From NCBI GenBank assembly GCA_033063855.1, contig CP093830.1, positions 10,974,854 through 11,038,853 on the forward strand: a stretch of DNA of 64,000 nt, read 5' to 3'. Made by a program: the position numbers and the translations under genes. Below, one piece after another: positions 36,601 to 51,400 of this stretch. The stretch's first letter is position 1. Every line of letters begins with the position of its first letter. The notes under the pieces were generated by a model that worked only from the letters and a program-made list of their open reading frames with translations, had not been told where the DNA came from and searched no databases. The stretch is from Smittia aterrima. Its lineage: Eukaryota > Arthropoda > Insecta > Diptera > Chironomidae.

Positions 36601-39600
36601 CGAGAATTGATTAATTGATCGTAAAACAAACGAAGGAGAAAGACGATGGACGATATGGAAGAATTTTTTTTTGTGTTGTTGCTTGAGGACATAAACGTTT
36701 ATGTTCAACAAAGCATCGAGACATCTGTAGCAAATATTTCACCGACATCGAGCAGCTGAAACAAAATAATTTCGAGTTGACATAAGAATAAAGCAAACGC
36801 TTGATTCGATTTGGATCATCCGATTAGATGAATTGCTCTTAAAAAAATAAATTGCTCTTTGCTCTTTGGACGAAAGAAAAAAAAACTCTTAAGACATCGG
36901 AAGCTTTCATCATTGGAGACAAAACAAAAAAGAGGAAAATCGATTTAGAACTTAGGAAGAAATTCGTTGAGAACGAGCAAAAAAATTGAATAAATCTTGA
37001 TGGATCACATAACGTCTCATAAAAAGCTCTCAAGGCCTCCAAACGGTTATCTACCATAATATGTTTGTTCCTAGGAAATTTGTTTAGTAATGAAGACCCT
37101 CTGCCGACAATAAGCTTGTTGTTGTGAAAAGGATCTTTTCGAGATGTTACATGGAGCGTGAAGTGTCAAGAAACCTTCTAATGCTGTCTTCCTTAACAAT
37201 ACAATCGTTTTCTGCTCATGTCAATATCGTTTGAAGCATCTTTCGGTTACAAGAAACTTTGAAATGGAATATTAAGGTTTTATCTCGCAATTTTATTGTA
37301 AACCCTTTTTTTAGAAACGCGATCTTTCTTAAAGCTTCGAAGCAATACTTTATTGTTGGAATAAATTTACATTCCGAGAAGAGTTTTTTCCTTGGGAACC
37401 TCACTAAGCTCTCATCATCTGATAGAAACATCGAGAAAAAGCTTTTAACAACTTTAACATCGGACAGTTCAACTGCGAGAGGTAACGATGCTGTTGATGT
37501 CGTCTCTCGGTCATTGCATGCAAGCAGTTCCATTCTTAAGTCTTCAAAGAATTGTCTGCAGAGTCACGATAGCAGAGCTTTTCTGGGTAAAGCTTTATGT
37601 GATTCATCTCTGTGATTAAACATGACGAAGGTCGATGACTAAGCATTGAAGCCATTCCACAAGCTTACCCGAACACTGAAACAACAAATTTTCCAATCTC
37701 GAACACTCAAATTCTATTCTTGGCTGATATGAGAGACTTTTGCGGTATCAGATGAAGCTTGTTGTTCCAGCCTTCTCGAGCAGCTTAGAATTGAGGTTTG
37801 TGTGTAAGTTCAAAACAAAACACATAAATTTCGTTCCGGTTGGGGAATAAATCGGAATTTATTTTGCTTCTCGAAAAGCTTTTCCTTGTCGTCGATTGCC
37901 CTAAAATTTAAATGATTTGTCAGATTTGCTTAGAGAGATGCTCGTGAAATGACATAACAGTTGTTTCAACTCTGATAACTTGTGAAAATTGCTACCTGAA
38001 TCTGTCTAACTCCGAAGTTCATCTTCGAAGCCTCAGAACAAGCCGTAAATCTTGTGCGTCGTTTGCTTTCTAAATTATTACACTACACGAAGAGTTTTGA
38101 ACAAAGCAGTAAGAAGAATGATGAATTCTTTTAAATAAATTTTGCAATGCTCGTGTGCCAGGGATTGGAATTCAAAAACAAAGCAATAAAGTTGTTTGAC
38201 GCAAAGCAGCGACATTGCAAGTCTCTGAATTTTTTTCGCTTGAAAAAGCTTCTTCGAAAAAAAAATCCGTAATTGAAAAAGTTTGTGGAAGTTTTTCTTT
38301 CTCTTTTCACGTCAGCGGTTTCAAGCGCGAGGTGTTGTAAAAAATGTTATTTCCCCGAACCATCACAGCAACAACTCAATCATGCGGATATGAGAGCTGC
38401 AACAGTGAAAATGAGCAATTGCTTGGAGCTTCAGGATAACGTCAAAAATGATTTGCGATATTCTCCGAGATATCATTTACACGATAAAAAATTATTTTTA
38501 CTTTCTTCATTTCATCGTCGATTGCTTTCATGGGATTTCTATTGAAAGCAAAGATTGCAATCCACTGATGAAAATGGAAACCTCATCGTTTTTAAATTTG
38601 CACTTTACTCTTCGTGGTGTTCATAACCAAGTTATCCTCCTACATAACGAACCGCTTTGGATCGCTCTGACTCTGCTGAATTTTGTTTTTAAGCTTCCAC
38701 GATGAAACGAGCAAAAAAAATTTCCGTGGGCGAAGCGTCGAAAGCAAACATTCCCTTTTTCACACATGACGCTCTCTCGCCATCCGATTGCGTATCCATT
38801 TCCACAAGTTTGCAGTTGACAAAACAGCGTGACGAATGAAAGGCAGAAAGGGGAAAAAAAGTTTGCGAAACAATTAAACTTGCATGAGTAAACTTTAACT
38901 GTTGAAAAAAAAAAGTTTTCGTACATCACTCTGACTCAAAAAGGAATCAAAAAGCGTGCAAACAGAACGAACAAGTAGATGAAAGTTTTGTTGATCTTCA
39001 TGACAAGTGAGAAGAAACCACGAAAAGCAGATGAACATGGATTAGCTTGTTCTTGTCCTCGAAAACTTGGTGACAGAGTACTTAGAAGAATTTATTAAAG
39101 TGTCTCTCTTCTCTTCAAGCAAACTCTCGAAAAGTTTGCGAAAGACACAGCTTGTGCACAAACCCAAACAAGAAATGTTTGTTGTTGACTCTTGTTAAGA
39201 AGTTTAAGTGCTAACGTAATAAAACTTTGAGCAGGAAATGGCGCACACTCAAATTGAAACTTTGAGAAGAAGCGAAGAACGTTGACATTTCTAAATCATT
39301 AAGAGAGCAACACGTTCCATTCTAACCATTGTGGCTCTAAACAAACGTCTCAGAAGCTTCCGTTACTTTGCAGACAAATCCATACAACGACACATTGTTC
39401 TCGCTTCTCGGAGCAAAGGTGCCGAACTTTGTTCATCATCCATGTACGTACTTGATACCTTTCGAAGGTTGAATGAAAAAGTCTGAGTCTCGTAAGCTGG
39501 TTTAGAGATTAAATTTACGGTTCAATTTTTATTTATTGCTCAGGGAAGCGCAAAGTCTATGGAAAGCTGTGATGTGAAATTATTGATTTTACCAACGGGA

Positions 39601-42600
39601 GAGCTTCCCATGAAATTGAATGCAGAGTTACACAGTCGAACGGATCTGAATTAAGCTTACACATAGCGGAGCTTCGTGTGAGGTTAAAGGATTCAAATCG
39701 AAAGAGTTTAGATTTTAAAGACGAAAGTTTCGCCAGAAGTTTGTTTTGGTTGAGTTCATTTCCGCCACTTCTGAAGGTTTGAGCACTCTCTCTTTCGATA
39801 TAATGTCAGGTTTGCTTCATGTCATTATACAGTTCAGTCACGTAACTGTTTATCGTTTATCACAAAATTACAGAGAACGCCATGTGTAATTTAATTTCAG
39901 CCTTTATGTTCGATGAAGAGAAATATCACAGTTGTGGCGAGCTTTGTCTCGCTCTTTTGTTTATCAAGCACGTTTTCGTGATCATAAATCGCACGCCCTG
40001 TCACCAAATGAGGGCCTCGCAATAACTAAAGTTGCTTTCTACGACTTAACGACGTGTAAAATTCAATCATTGACTAACACAGACTTGATGAATTTCCATG
40101 AAATTTTTCTTATTTATTCACTTTGAGGCGACATCAAAGCAACTCATGCTAATGCATCGCAACTCAAGCAATCGAATCAAAGTCAATCAAGCATCACTCA
40201 AGTATCAATTTGTCTTCAATAAAAATCGTTGATGTTTACTTTGTGATTTTCCAAAGAAAATATTTTTCGAAAAATTCTCTTAAAGTCTTCGAGTGATTCT
40301 CTGAAAATTTTCACTCGTGCAACTTGAACATGATCAATGTTTTTATAAAGAACTTTCACAATAAACTCGCTAGAGATACAAAATATCTAGGACAACATTA
40401 CTTCCTTCATGTTTTCATCAATCGCATCTCACATGAGACAATAAATTTGAAAGCATCCACTTCCCTCTATTGAGACCGTGGAAATTCAAATGAAAAGCAA
40501 TTCCTTGTTTTATTGATGGTGGAATTGGATCATATTTTATTTTACGTCGAAAGGGAATGCACAGAAATTTTATCTTTCGTCTATAAAAGAATTCGCGTTT
40601 CCTGCTTCATTCGAGGAAACAATTTCTTTATTGGAGCAATAAAATAATATTTGTCAGCAACGTTGACCTTCATGTTTGAAATTGAAATCTCTCTCAAATC
40701 AATTCGAAGCTTGTTCAACGAGTTCATAGGAGAACCATTAAGTTTTAATGGAAAATATTGAAGATTAAGTTGACTCATAACTTGCATGAATTGGGTTAAG
40801 CTCTCGATGAGAATCTCGTCGTAAAAATGAAAAATTTATGAGAGGTTTAAAGTTTTGCTGATTCAGTAAATTTAAAGATTTTCATCGATATTGTGAAAAA
40901 CAAATTTATTTTTCACCGACGAAGCTGCTCATGATAATCAAAAAGGAAAGATTGAAAATTCTCGTCAATGTTCATGATAAACTTCGAGCTTCTGCTAGAG
41001 TTAGCTTCCGCAGGGAAAATGCTTTGTTTTCCAACCCAGATTTCCTTTAAACATTTCCCGATGATTTTTATGCAAACATTGTTTTTCTTTCGCAAAAGGG
41101 TTGACGCTTCGACTTAATGTTCGTCGCATGATTGAACGAAACAAAACAAAATGTTCAATAGAAAAAAGCTTTCTCGAAAATCTTTTGAGTGGGCTTGAAG
41201 TTTATGCATTTCCGCGTTCGTTCCCTCGGCTTAGTGTTTCTCCTCGAATTGTTTTCCATAAATAAATGTCAAGGAGCTAACTCAATCCGAGTTTGACGTT
41301 CTAATGTCAGAGTTCATTGGAAAGTTCGTCAAGTTAGTTCTCTTACTTTCCAGAAATATTTGAAGCTTGAAGGGAAAAGTTTTCCAATCAACAATGAAGT
41401 GTTAATTACACACTGAGCTTTGTTGAAGCTGAAAAACGCAATTTCGAAGTCATTGTTCGTTTTTCCGATTAAAACTTTTACCGAAAACGTTCGATTGATT
41501 AATCAACAAAACAAAACTTGAATTGAATTTGTAATTTTCCGAACTCTGAATAATTAAATTTCAGTCTCGATTGGTTCTGATTACCATTCGATTAAAATTC
41601 TATCCAAGAGTTTAACGACATCAAGTCAGGTTCAAAGCGAAGGGTGATCCGAGCTACAAGGTTAAATGTGGTTTCCTTTTCGTTATTACAGTTTTCCATT
41701 AATCCGCGTATAAATTATAATTTTGTTTTGACAGGTCCTTAGGTAGAAACCAAACAATTACAAGCTCCAGAAATATATTATTAGCTTTTTATTTCTCGGA
41801 TACTTTCTGACCAGCAATTAATTATTTACTTAACTTCGTTTTCTCCGAGGAGATTAATCTATTACGAAGACCCGGCAATGATGATTTGCTTTTGCCAATT
41901 TGTTGTTTAAGCAATTTACTCACTCGCTTTTCGATGCCCTCTCGATACTTTTGGGAGTTAGGTCGTATCGAGGTATGAAGTCATCATCAAGTTAATCTGA
42001 TTAGCTCGTAAAAATAGTTGTTAAGCTTTTGAGTTGCTTCATGTTATCGATTCGATAGAAAACAAAAGGTTAGTTCGAGCTCGTTTAACACGTTCGTTAC
42101 TTAAAGTGAAGAGAACTTCAGTTTTATGGGGGAAAACAGAAAAGTCTTAAAGCTTTGCGAACCTTCCAAATTTCGATCATTAACCTTTCTCGTTCCTAAG
42201 GCTTCGCTAGGCTAAATTTCACGAGCTTTCACGTCGACAGCGACGAAAATCTCATAAAATTTTCGGAAAATTTTCATTTAAATTCAAAAGCAAAGAATTT
42301 TTATGAAATAAATTAAATACGTGGAAGCAAAGCTCAAACCTTTCCGGAGTATCTTTGAGGAAAAGCACGTTCTGATGAAGATATTTCTCGCGTCAACGAA
42401 GCTTGTTTCATGCTTGATGGGAGAAGTTAAGTTCGAAGACTGGAAAAAGAGACAAAATCTTTTTTGTTTTACTTTTGACAAATTCTCATTCATCAGAAAT
42501 AATCTGAAACTTCTTCTGCTTCCTCAAACTAACTGTCCTTGAACTTTACGTCGCACATACGAACACACTGAACTTTCTTCATAGGAAAAAGCTCGCTCAT

Positions 42601-45600
42601 TAATCAAAGTATTAAAATTGATGACTTCGCTTTTGTTTTCATTTGATGTCGTTCATCACGACTTAATAGAAAACTAATGGCATCGATTTCAGTTCAGCTC
42701 AAAGCTAAGGAGACCTTGAGTTTACGCAAACTTTCTTCTTGTATCGTTGCCGCCGTCTTCCGTGAAATAAATCTTTTTCTCATTTATGTTTCATGATTCG
42801 CAAGTTGCGAGAAATTTAACACTAACGAGACAGCAAAGCCGCGCCAAGAGTTATGGAAATTTATTTGTCGCGACTTTCCATAGTTTTGTGGGCAGAAGCT
42901 TAATGACTCGTTCATTTTTTGGACAAAATTGAATAATAAAATTCTGAACTTTGTGAACTCGACGTGCACTGGGCAAGGCAATTCGTTGAGTTGATTGAGG
43001 CATTTTTCATTTTAAATCACATTTGAAATTCATTTTGCGTTTTTTATAATTTCAAGGATCAGATTGACTTCACAACCGCTGCGAGTCTTTACTTCTTCAG
43101 TACGTGACTCTCCCAGAAATCGTTTAGCCTTGAAAAAAGGGACAAAAATGTTTTTAATGCGATTAGAAACAATTCTGCAGATTTTTTCTGGCAAAGCTAA
43201 TTTTCATTTCGAGTAGTCCGAGAAATCGTTTCTCTTGGAAACCTTTAAGACAAAAGCTTGAAGAAGGAGAAGAAATGATTATTCTCCTTCAAGGGAAGCT
43301 TCAGTTCGTTTGCATTTCATAGTGTTAATCACCCTCGAGCAAATCGTAATTCCCAGTCTCGTGACACAAACCAAGGAGTGAGATCTTCGCACTTGCGACT
43401 ACGTGGGTGAGAAGATTGAACTCGAAAAAGGAATTGCTTACGTCACTAAGAGCTATTTTCAATTTCAAAGCCCACACTTGACTTCAGCTTGAGATAGAAG
43501 ATTGCACGTGCGTTGATCTGTTTCCTTCCTTAGAATTCCATTGTTAAATTTCAGCAAAGCACCAAACAAAGATGTTCAAAGAGAATTAGCTAAAAAGACG
43601 AAAACACGTCTGCTTATATGGTTGCTCAGACTTTACATTGTCTCGACTCTTGAAATGAAAAACAAATATTTCCTTTGGTATCTATTTTGTAGATGTAAAC
43701 ATTTCGCTCTGTATCTTAGTCCCAATGCTTGTAAATCTTAAATGAAAATCATTTTGCTCGTAAAGCAAACCGAGAAAACGTTAATAAAGGATGTTATCTT
43801 GATTCGGAGGTCGACAGCAATGTAGCTAAACCTCAATTCTTTTCAGATGAGTTCACATTAGGATTGACGATGCAAGTGAGAATGCTCAGTGATGCGATTT
43901 ACGATCGTCCCTTCAATTATCTTTCAAATTTGTTCTCTTCATTCTGGAGGGAAACGTTCACTATCAAGTTAGTCAATAAAGCATTTAATGTTCGTCTTGA
44001 TCTTAGGAGCGTCAGTAAACTTTATTCGGGAATCGAGAGAGGAAGTTATAGAGCGAGGAAAGTAATTTCAATCACTTTGACTACGATTTTCTAAGTAATT
44101 TGAGATTCAATCTCGAAAACTTCTCAAAACTTGAAAGCATCCAACTCAATGTTATTCAACACGAAAACGAAAACTTTATAACTTGCATTATCGGAGCATC
44201 AATAAATTCAGATGGAAAACTTTATGAGCGTCAGAGGGTCAATAAAAATTTGCAGTAAGGAAATCTTTAAATCGTCCGACAAGCTGAGAAAACTTTTGTA
44301 AAAGTTCAAGTTTGTGATTATTGAATTTGTTTTCGTCAAGAGATTCAAAGGTAATAAAAATCTTTTCATCCCAAAAGGCGACCCGCTGTCTGGGACTTCC
44401 CGATAGAAATCGATATTAACTAAAGAACTTCGTCCACAGCTCAAGAAGAGTTTCATCGAACATAAAAGTTTGTATCATGATTTACGGTTTTCGTCATTTC
44501 TGTTTCATAAACTTTTCGGTTTTCAATCATATTTAATGGATATCGAGTTATTCATTTTCCGAAAAGATCTCTTTCAATATTAAATGCAGTTGATGGAGAT
44601 GAAAACCTTTAGAAAGTTCATCGTCTCAGTGAAACTTTAGAATTTCTTTGAAAGCTTTGACTTTATTTAAAGTGAATCCTCCCACGCTCAGTCGATTCTG
44701 CTTACATCTATCTTTGTCATTTTTGTGATTCCGAAAATAAACAAATTCAATCTCATAGATTTGACATCAATTTTATTTTCTAAGAATAAAATTTAAGATT
44801 GAGTTTCAATATTTCTGCTAAGCAACATAAATTTCTCTTCACCCTAAAAAAGGTTTCTTGTGATGGAAATTGCAAATGAAAATTGATCGACGTCTCTCGA
44901 TCATTAAATATTGAATATCTAAAAAATGAAACTTGAGATTTTTAATAAGACTTTCGACTTCTTAAGCTCGGAAGTTGACCGAAGATTGCGTGAAATTTCT
45001 GAAATGCTTTTTATCTCCTTCACAGCTCTCAGACCTTTTCTTGTCATAATCCAAGTCCGATTCTCTTTCTTGGGAATAAATTCCAATGGAAATGTGAGCC
45101 CACTCAAAAATTCCTTTTCTGATTTTTGGGTTCATTCAGATGTAAAGCCTTCCATTAAGGAATCTTCAGGTCTCTGACGGAATTTTGAAAAGGACTTTTT
45201 CAAATAAACATCGTTTTTAAATGTCAGTAAATAATTGAAATAATTTTCTTTTTCTGTTAACTCAAGCAAATGCTTTTAAAACACGCAATCTCGTTTCGTG
45301 AGATATTTTCAGACTCTTGCACAAATATTAATGCAAAAACATTAACACCCTTTGAGAAAATGATTTGCGTAATTAATTTCCCTTCCAGCTAACTCGGCAA
45401 ACTTTGTGAATCAGGGATTACGTTAAGGGAAAATGTTTTTCGAGGAAAATTATATTTTGTTGAAGCTGAACAAAACTTTATTACGACAGAAAGTTAATAG
45501 AATGATGATGACATGGACATTGTTTGCCATATCGCCTGAGAAAATATTTCATGTTTATTTGAGAGAATTTCCCAACAGCTGCAGTAAGCAAGATTAAGCC

Positions 45601-47007
45601 TTGTGCGGCGAAAGCCTTGAAGATATGTTTGAGGATTAGGAAAGAGAAATCGCCGTAATAAATTCGAAAGAATAAGAGACTTGCGTCTTGAGCAAAGCTT
45701 CAACTCGTTCTCCTTATCGCCAAGCCGCTGGATATTTTAGAAATTCCAGGATAATTTAATATTTCAAGAGACTTTTCCTTGGGGCAGAGAATTTTTTTGA
45801 TTTATTCAACAACAAAACGCAGACACTGAATTATTATTCCTTCTGCAATGAAAATCATTTTGTTTTACGCCTCAAAACAATCAACTTTTCATAAAAATAA
45901 GGAATCGTTCGCATTAACATATCAAATTAACTCAGCACACGCAACAACTTTTATTTATGGAAAAGTTTCTCCGTGCAGAATGATTTTCTAATATTTCACC
46001 TTGAAAAACGAAAGTAAATAATGTTTTTCGCCATTGAAAACTTTCCTCATATTAAAAAAAAGTCTGTGACACGCTCCACAAGGACAAACAAAACTCTCAC
46101 CCTCAACATATCCGCGTAATTTAAATATTAAAGTTCGCGAGAGAATAAAAAATTCAGTGGATCTGAGACATGAAAATCTGCCTTTGACATAAACTCAATT
46201 AACTTGCAATCGATATCACTTAGATATTCGCAAAAGCTTTTCACATCAAACAAGCGAACGTAAATAAAGCTTTGACAAATGTTTGCTTTGTGTTGGGCGC
46301 AACAGGTTGCTGCAGAAAGTTTAAAAACTCACAAACCAGTCTCGAAGTTTATATCGAAGTGCAAGGATGGATCTAAAGCTTAAAATATTTTAGATAATTG
46401 TCTAATCGCTGATGTATCGAATAAATTATTGTTCACACAATTTGATTAAAACTTTTGAGAATAAAATGAATAAACAATTTTGGAATGGCCAAAGGGAAAA
46501 TATTTTGCTAAACTCCGATTTGATTTAAAGTTTTCATATTGCAGAGTCGAGTGGATTGCAAAATTGTTTTATTAATCGATCAGCTGAAGTAAATCCGATG
46601 GGAAAGTTTACAATTGTCGCATGTCGCTTGCAAAAATTACTCAGAAGAAAACTTCTAGATTCAATTACCCGCACGTGCTGCTTTCTCGTTGTCTGCAGTT
46701 AGCTCGACGATGACTTTGTTGCGGCCACGAGCCTGAGAATTATGTCAACAATTGGATAATTATTCATAAAGTCTTGCGAATTCTTCCTGCTGCTCGTCGG
46801 TTGTTGGTGCTTAAACTAACATCGACAGTCTTTCCTTTCGAGGTCACTTTGTCGCAAATGTTACTAAATTATTTATTGAAGCATTAGCAAGGAAAAATGT
46901 TTTCTTCTTCAAATCAATGCAACAACAAACGTGAAGACTTTTTTTTGCAAGGATTCATCGTTTTATTTCATTCAGTTTAGTTTTAAAGTTGACATCGACC
47001 AGAAAGG
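30606..47007. other. 16-kb gene-poor region
   Basis: No gene could be supported over about 16 kb. The longest frames, 90-118 codons (for example 34703-34975, 36004-36318, 36305-36595, 37259-37615), lack signal peptides, recognisable domains or plausible splicing partners, and most are opposed by similar frames on the other strand. The left edge must hold the Dpr promoter and 5' leader if the first exon at 30539-30605 is right; regulatory DNA for a neuronal gene is a reasonable guess but not shown. No RNA gene or mobile element was recognised. Confidence 0.4.
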
Positions 47008-48410
47008 ATGAAACTAAACTTGTTCTCTTGCATTTGGCGGAATCTGAAGATTTCATGGAAGCAGATTCAAGACGGAACACTTCGCGATCCCGAAAATTAT
47101 GTGCGATTAATTGAAAGATTGATCTCCTTGGGTTTGATCATTTTGATGCCCGTGAGGTTGGTGAACGAAAAGAAGAAACTCTCGAAATTCTTCTTACTGA
47201 TGTTGGTCTCATTGATCACGATTCCGATCGTGGTTGCAATTCATGTCAATGAGAAGTTTTCTGAAATGAAGTTCAATGAGTCAATGGAAAATTTTGGAGT
47301 GCTCCGTAAGCTAATTAATCTTTTTTAATTATTTTACTAAAAGTTGTTGTCCATACAGTTTGTTTCATGCGCTACGATGTTTATATCGCGATTGTCATCT
47401 TGTTCCACAAACGCTTGGAGTCTTTGATGAAGCGATTCATCGCTGAAAGGTTTTTAGAAATGTAAGACATTGGATGAGCTTAATAACTTTTCTTTTTATT
47501 TCAACAGAAAGCTCATGAGAGAAGAGTTAGATGCTTGGAAGCTTACAATTGATTATTGTAAAAGAGAATTCGCTGTCACCAGCATCACCATCCTTATTCC
47601 GTCGTTGATAGGCGCAGTAATTGAGCTCAGTGTCCCTTTCGTTAAAATCAACGCTTACCGCCTGCCTTACAACTTTTACATTGTGGCGCTGCCTTTCGAT
47701 GGAATCTCATTCAACTGGTTTCTGAATTATGTCTTTCAGTTGATTGCTGGGACAACCACGATTGTGTTTTTCGTAACTTACGTTCCTGTGGTGATGTTGC
47801 TGATCAATCATTCGTGTTGGAAAGTTGAAGCGTTGATCCTGAGTGTCGAGGAACTTGATAAGATCACGGTTAACAGAGAAGAAGCGGAAATTAATGGCAA
47901 AAGCATCGACGAAGGCTTAAAGAAAATTATCATAAGCAACTGTTCGGCTCTTGATTGGATCAACGAGTTACAAGAAGTTTTGAAGTTTCACTTCTTAGCC
48001 GAATTTTCATCGCTCTCCTTGCTTCTGTGCGTTTGTTTGTTCGGGATAAAAGTTAATCCCTTCGCCTCTTTTGTAGTCTACGGTATGGTGATCCTGCCGT
48101 TATTCCAACTCTTTGTGTATTGTTGGATGGGAAGTCGATTGTTAATTCGCATCGAGAAACTCTCTGCCGCTGTCTACGACGTCAAGTGGTACAATCTGAA
48201 CATCAGCCAACAAAAGACTTTGCGGCTTATCCTAATGATGACTCAGAACATGAAAGGATTCAATGGAATCTTCAACGAGGTCAACATGGAGACTTTTCAG
48301 AAGGTTTGAACGTTATTCTTTTCAAAACTTAAATCATCAAGGTTTTAACTCTTGTACAGATTCTCCAGTTTGCTTACTCGCTCTTCACATTATTGACCAG
48401 CGTGGAGTAG
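47008..48410 (+). CDS. Insect odorant receptor (7tm_6 family)
   Basis: Four exons, 47008-47305, 47359-47461, 47508-48303 and 48360-48410, give about 415 residues, the usual size for the family. There is no signal peptide, as expected for the inverted topology. Hydrophobic segments include LISLGLIILMPV, FFLLMLVSLITIPIVVAI, the stretch from VTSITILIPSLIGAVI, one near TTIVFFVTYVPVVMLL, the stretch SSLSLLLCVCLFGI and VVYGMVILPLFQLFVYCW. The C-terminal part matches odorant-receptor hallmarks: a polar loop, LSAAVYDVKWYN, a basic/Gln-rich turn, then F.KVLQFAYSLFTLLTSV across the last intron, whose phase-0 position near the C-terminus is typical. These proteins form ligand-gated channels with Orco in sensory neuron dendrites. 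The particular receptor and ligand cannot be told from sequence alone. Confidence 0.92.
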
Positions 48411-51400
48411 ACTTCGAGTTGACAATCGATTGAAACTACTCGGTCGATGAAATCTAAAATATTCGCAAAGCTTTTTAATCAACAAATAATGTCACGAAGT
48501 TCAAAACATTTTTTGATGTCGACACAGCAATCTTCACTCAACAGTCTCAAATTCGCTAATTAGTAAAAATATTTTTGTAGATATTTGTTCTTAGAGAAAG
48601 CACAATAAAAATCAGATTAAGCACAAAACAGGAACCACAAGCTTCACAAAACATTTCCTCAAATGAAAAGATTTTCGGATAAAACTTTGTTGCGGCAAAT
48701 TGCTCGTTCAAATTCTTTGTTTGCTTTTGCGGAAGTTTCAAGAACAAAAATGTTTTGTATAAATGCAAAACTTTCGAAGGAAAATTAACAGAAAGTTTTA
48801 TATCTCGAGCGTGTCGAGAAGGTGCTGCAATTGTAGCAACTTGCTAATTCGAATCTCCAACAAGAAGTTTATCGCTTTGCTGAGAGCTGAGAATTTCAAT
48901 GACTTCTAAGGAATTTTCTTAATTGCAAAGCACTTTATGCCTCGTCTCGTGAGAAGCAGTTCGATGAACTGAGATCCAGAATTTACAAAGCAGACGAAGG
49001 TTCATATCAAATCATTGAAAAGGGGATTGGAAGTGAGATCCCCTCTCACCAAATTGAACCCAGGAAACCTCGTAAGAGATATAAATATTACTTCGAATGT
49101 ACAAAATGGGATCAGCAAGCGAATGTCTCCTTAAAAGTTGATAACAAGTTTAGGAGCGTGTGACCAGCTGAAGATGAGAAAAAACTTTAATCCACCTAAT
49201 GTTTCAAATATTTCAGATTTTGTTCTCCTCTTCGAACCTTTGAGTGAGAAAAGTCAATAAAGAGACTTCGACTCAACGCAGGGGTGAACTAAAACCTTAA
49301 TAAATCTTTGTTCTCGTGACCACTATTCTCTTACAAGCTCATAAACATTAATTTGTGATGTAATCACAATTTATTGGAATCTCTTCTGCCGAAAGAAAAT
49401 GTTTGTTTTCGTGGCTTTTTGGATAACTCGCAACTGATTGCGAGGAAATGACTTCGACGCTCAGTTATTTACATAAATTAGATTTACTCTCGAATAATGA
49501 AACAACGAAAACTTTCATGTTGCAAACATAAATTCCGGATAACTTGAAGATGTAATCATTGAAATTTGATTTTTTATTTTCAACCAATTTAATGTTTGGC
49601 TCATGTTCTCGTGTACCAAAAAGCACTCGAACATGTTTCCGTTCATCGTAATTACATTTTAATGACTTCATGAGCGCAAAGCGAACGACTGCAACTGAAT
49701 GGAATATAAGTTGAGGATAATTAATGGTCTTTATCGCTATTCAAACCTCCACATGGACGATGACATAATAAATTTTCATAAAATTTATGGTTCGGTTTAA
49801 GCAAAGTTTGCTTTGTTCGGATCAAAGCTCGTAATAACGTTTCATCAAGCGAAACATTATTTTAAGCTTGTTTATGACTGCTTAGTAAATATTATGATCC
49901 ATCAAACGATTAACTCCATCGCAATGGAAGTAATTACAAGCTCAGTGATATCATTGGATCAATAAATTTATTTGCGTTGTGTCTTGACACGATCGAAGGG
50001 ACACGAAGGGTCACACGAACACAAAAAATGATTCGATTTTAGAAATGTTTATGTCAACAATCTATAAAATGTTTGCGGAAATCCTTGCAAGCTTATCATC
50101 TCGTCTTCATCTCTATTTGCTTAGGATCTGACAGCAACGTCAGAAGGTCGAGGGAAAACTGTTAATTCAGACGAGAGTTAGTAAAGCTTTGCATTTGTTA
50201 AAACAAGCAAAATTGAGCTGACATAAAATCAGTTCATTTAAGTCCTCTACGAGATGACGACGTCGACATAAACTTCCATCTGCTCTCGGGAAATGTTATG
50301 CAATCATAACTTATTTACTGCTTCAAATAGTTAATTAAGAAAGGATTTCAGCGTCGAGCACGTAAAGAGCGTCGATAATTTCCAACATTATCATTTTTAT
50401 GGCACACTTATAGTCTCTTAAGCTCGAGTACGATAGCAAATGCAATTAGCAAATTGATGTGCGAAAGAAGGCGGCTTGTTCTCGTAATTTGAGTAGCGAC
50501 GAGCGCTCGACTGCTTTCATTGTTAAGTCAGCTTCGTTGAGAAACTTTTCAGACACTAATTGGGCGATAAGTTTCTTGTTTTATGTTTGTGCATTGGCAG
50601 AGAGGCTTTCACATTCTGAAAGCATTTCAGTAATTGCTATGGAAGTTAAGAGCTTTACAATCTTCTTTGCATTTATACTTTCGAAGACTTTCAACGCATC
50701 AGTGCTTTTTCAGTAGAAAATTGTCTCAGACATGCATCAAGAAGTTTGAAGAAAGAGAATATTTTATTTTCAAAACTCAGATTCATATGCAAAACAAGAA
50801 GAAAGAAGTTTATAAATTACGGTTCAGGCAATTTATCACACACTTTATGAATATCACGTTGAGACATACAAGAACTTTATCATCACAATGTAGTCATCTT
50901 TCATAAGGCTCTGTCATTATCGTTACAAGGAAAAGAAGTTTTACTGAACATGATAAACATGATGAGCTTAGCTCACTTGAATATTCTTCGCAGACTTTGT
51001 CATAAAACTCAAGAATGTGCTGAGCAGAGATGAAAAGTTTCTTGCAAGTCAAACTCTTTAACTTTGTTTATAGAAACAGTTAAGCTTCCTCAAATTCTGT
51101 GGTTACAGAGCTGATCCTGTTTGAAAAGTTTCGAAAGTCAAATTTTCTCTTTTCTTCAAATTGAATTCGAGTCAATGCAAACTGCAAAAAAAATCCAATG
51201 CAATCAGCAAACCTTCAAGGGTCGATACTTCCTGGAGCTAAAAAAAAATTTATCCAATTTAAAATTTGCTTTGAGAGCAGCCCACTCAAGCATCACAGCT
51301 CACAAATCGAATCAAGCGTCAATTTGTCGACAATAAAAATCATCAATGTTTGCGATGCCATTCGATATGATTTAAGGAGACGAGAGAGCTGGAAGGGAAA

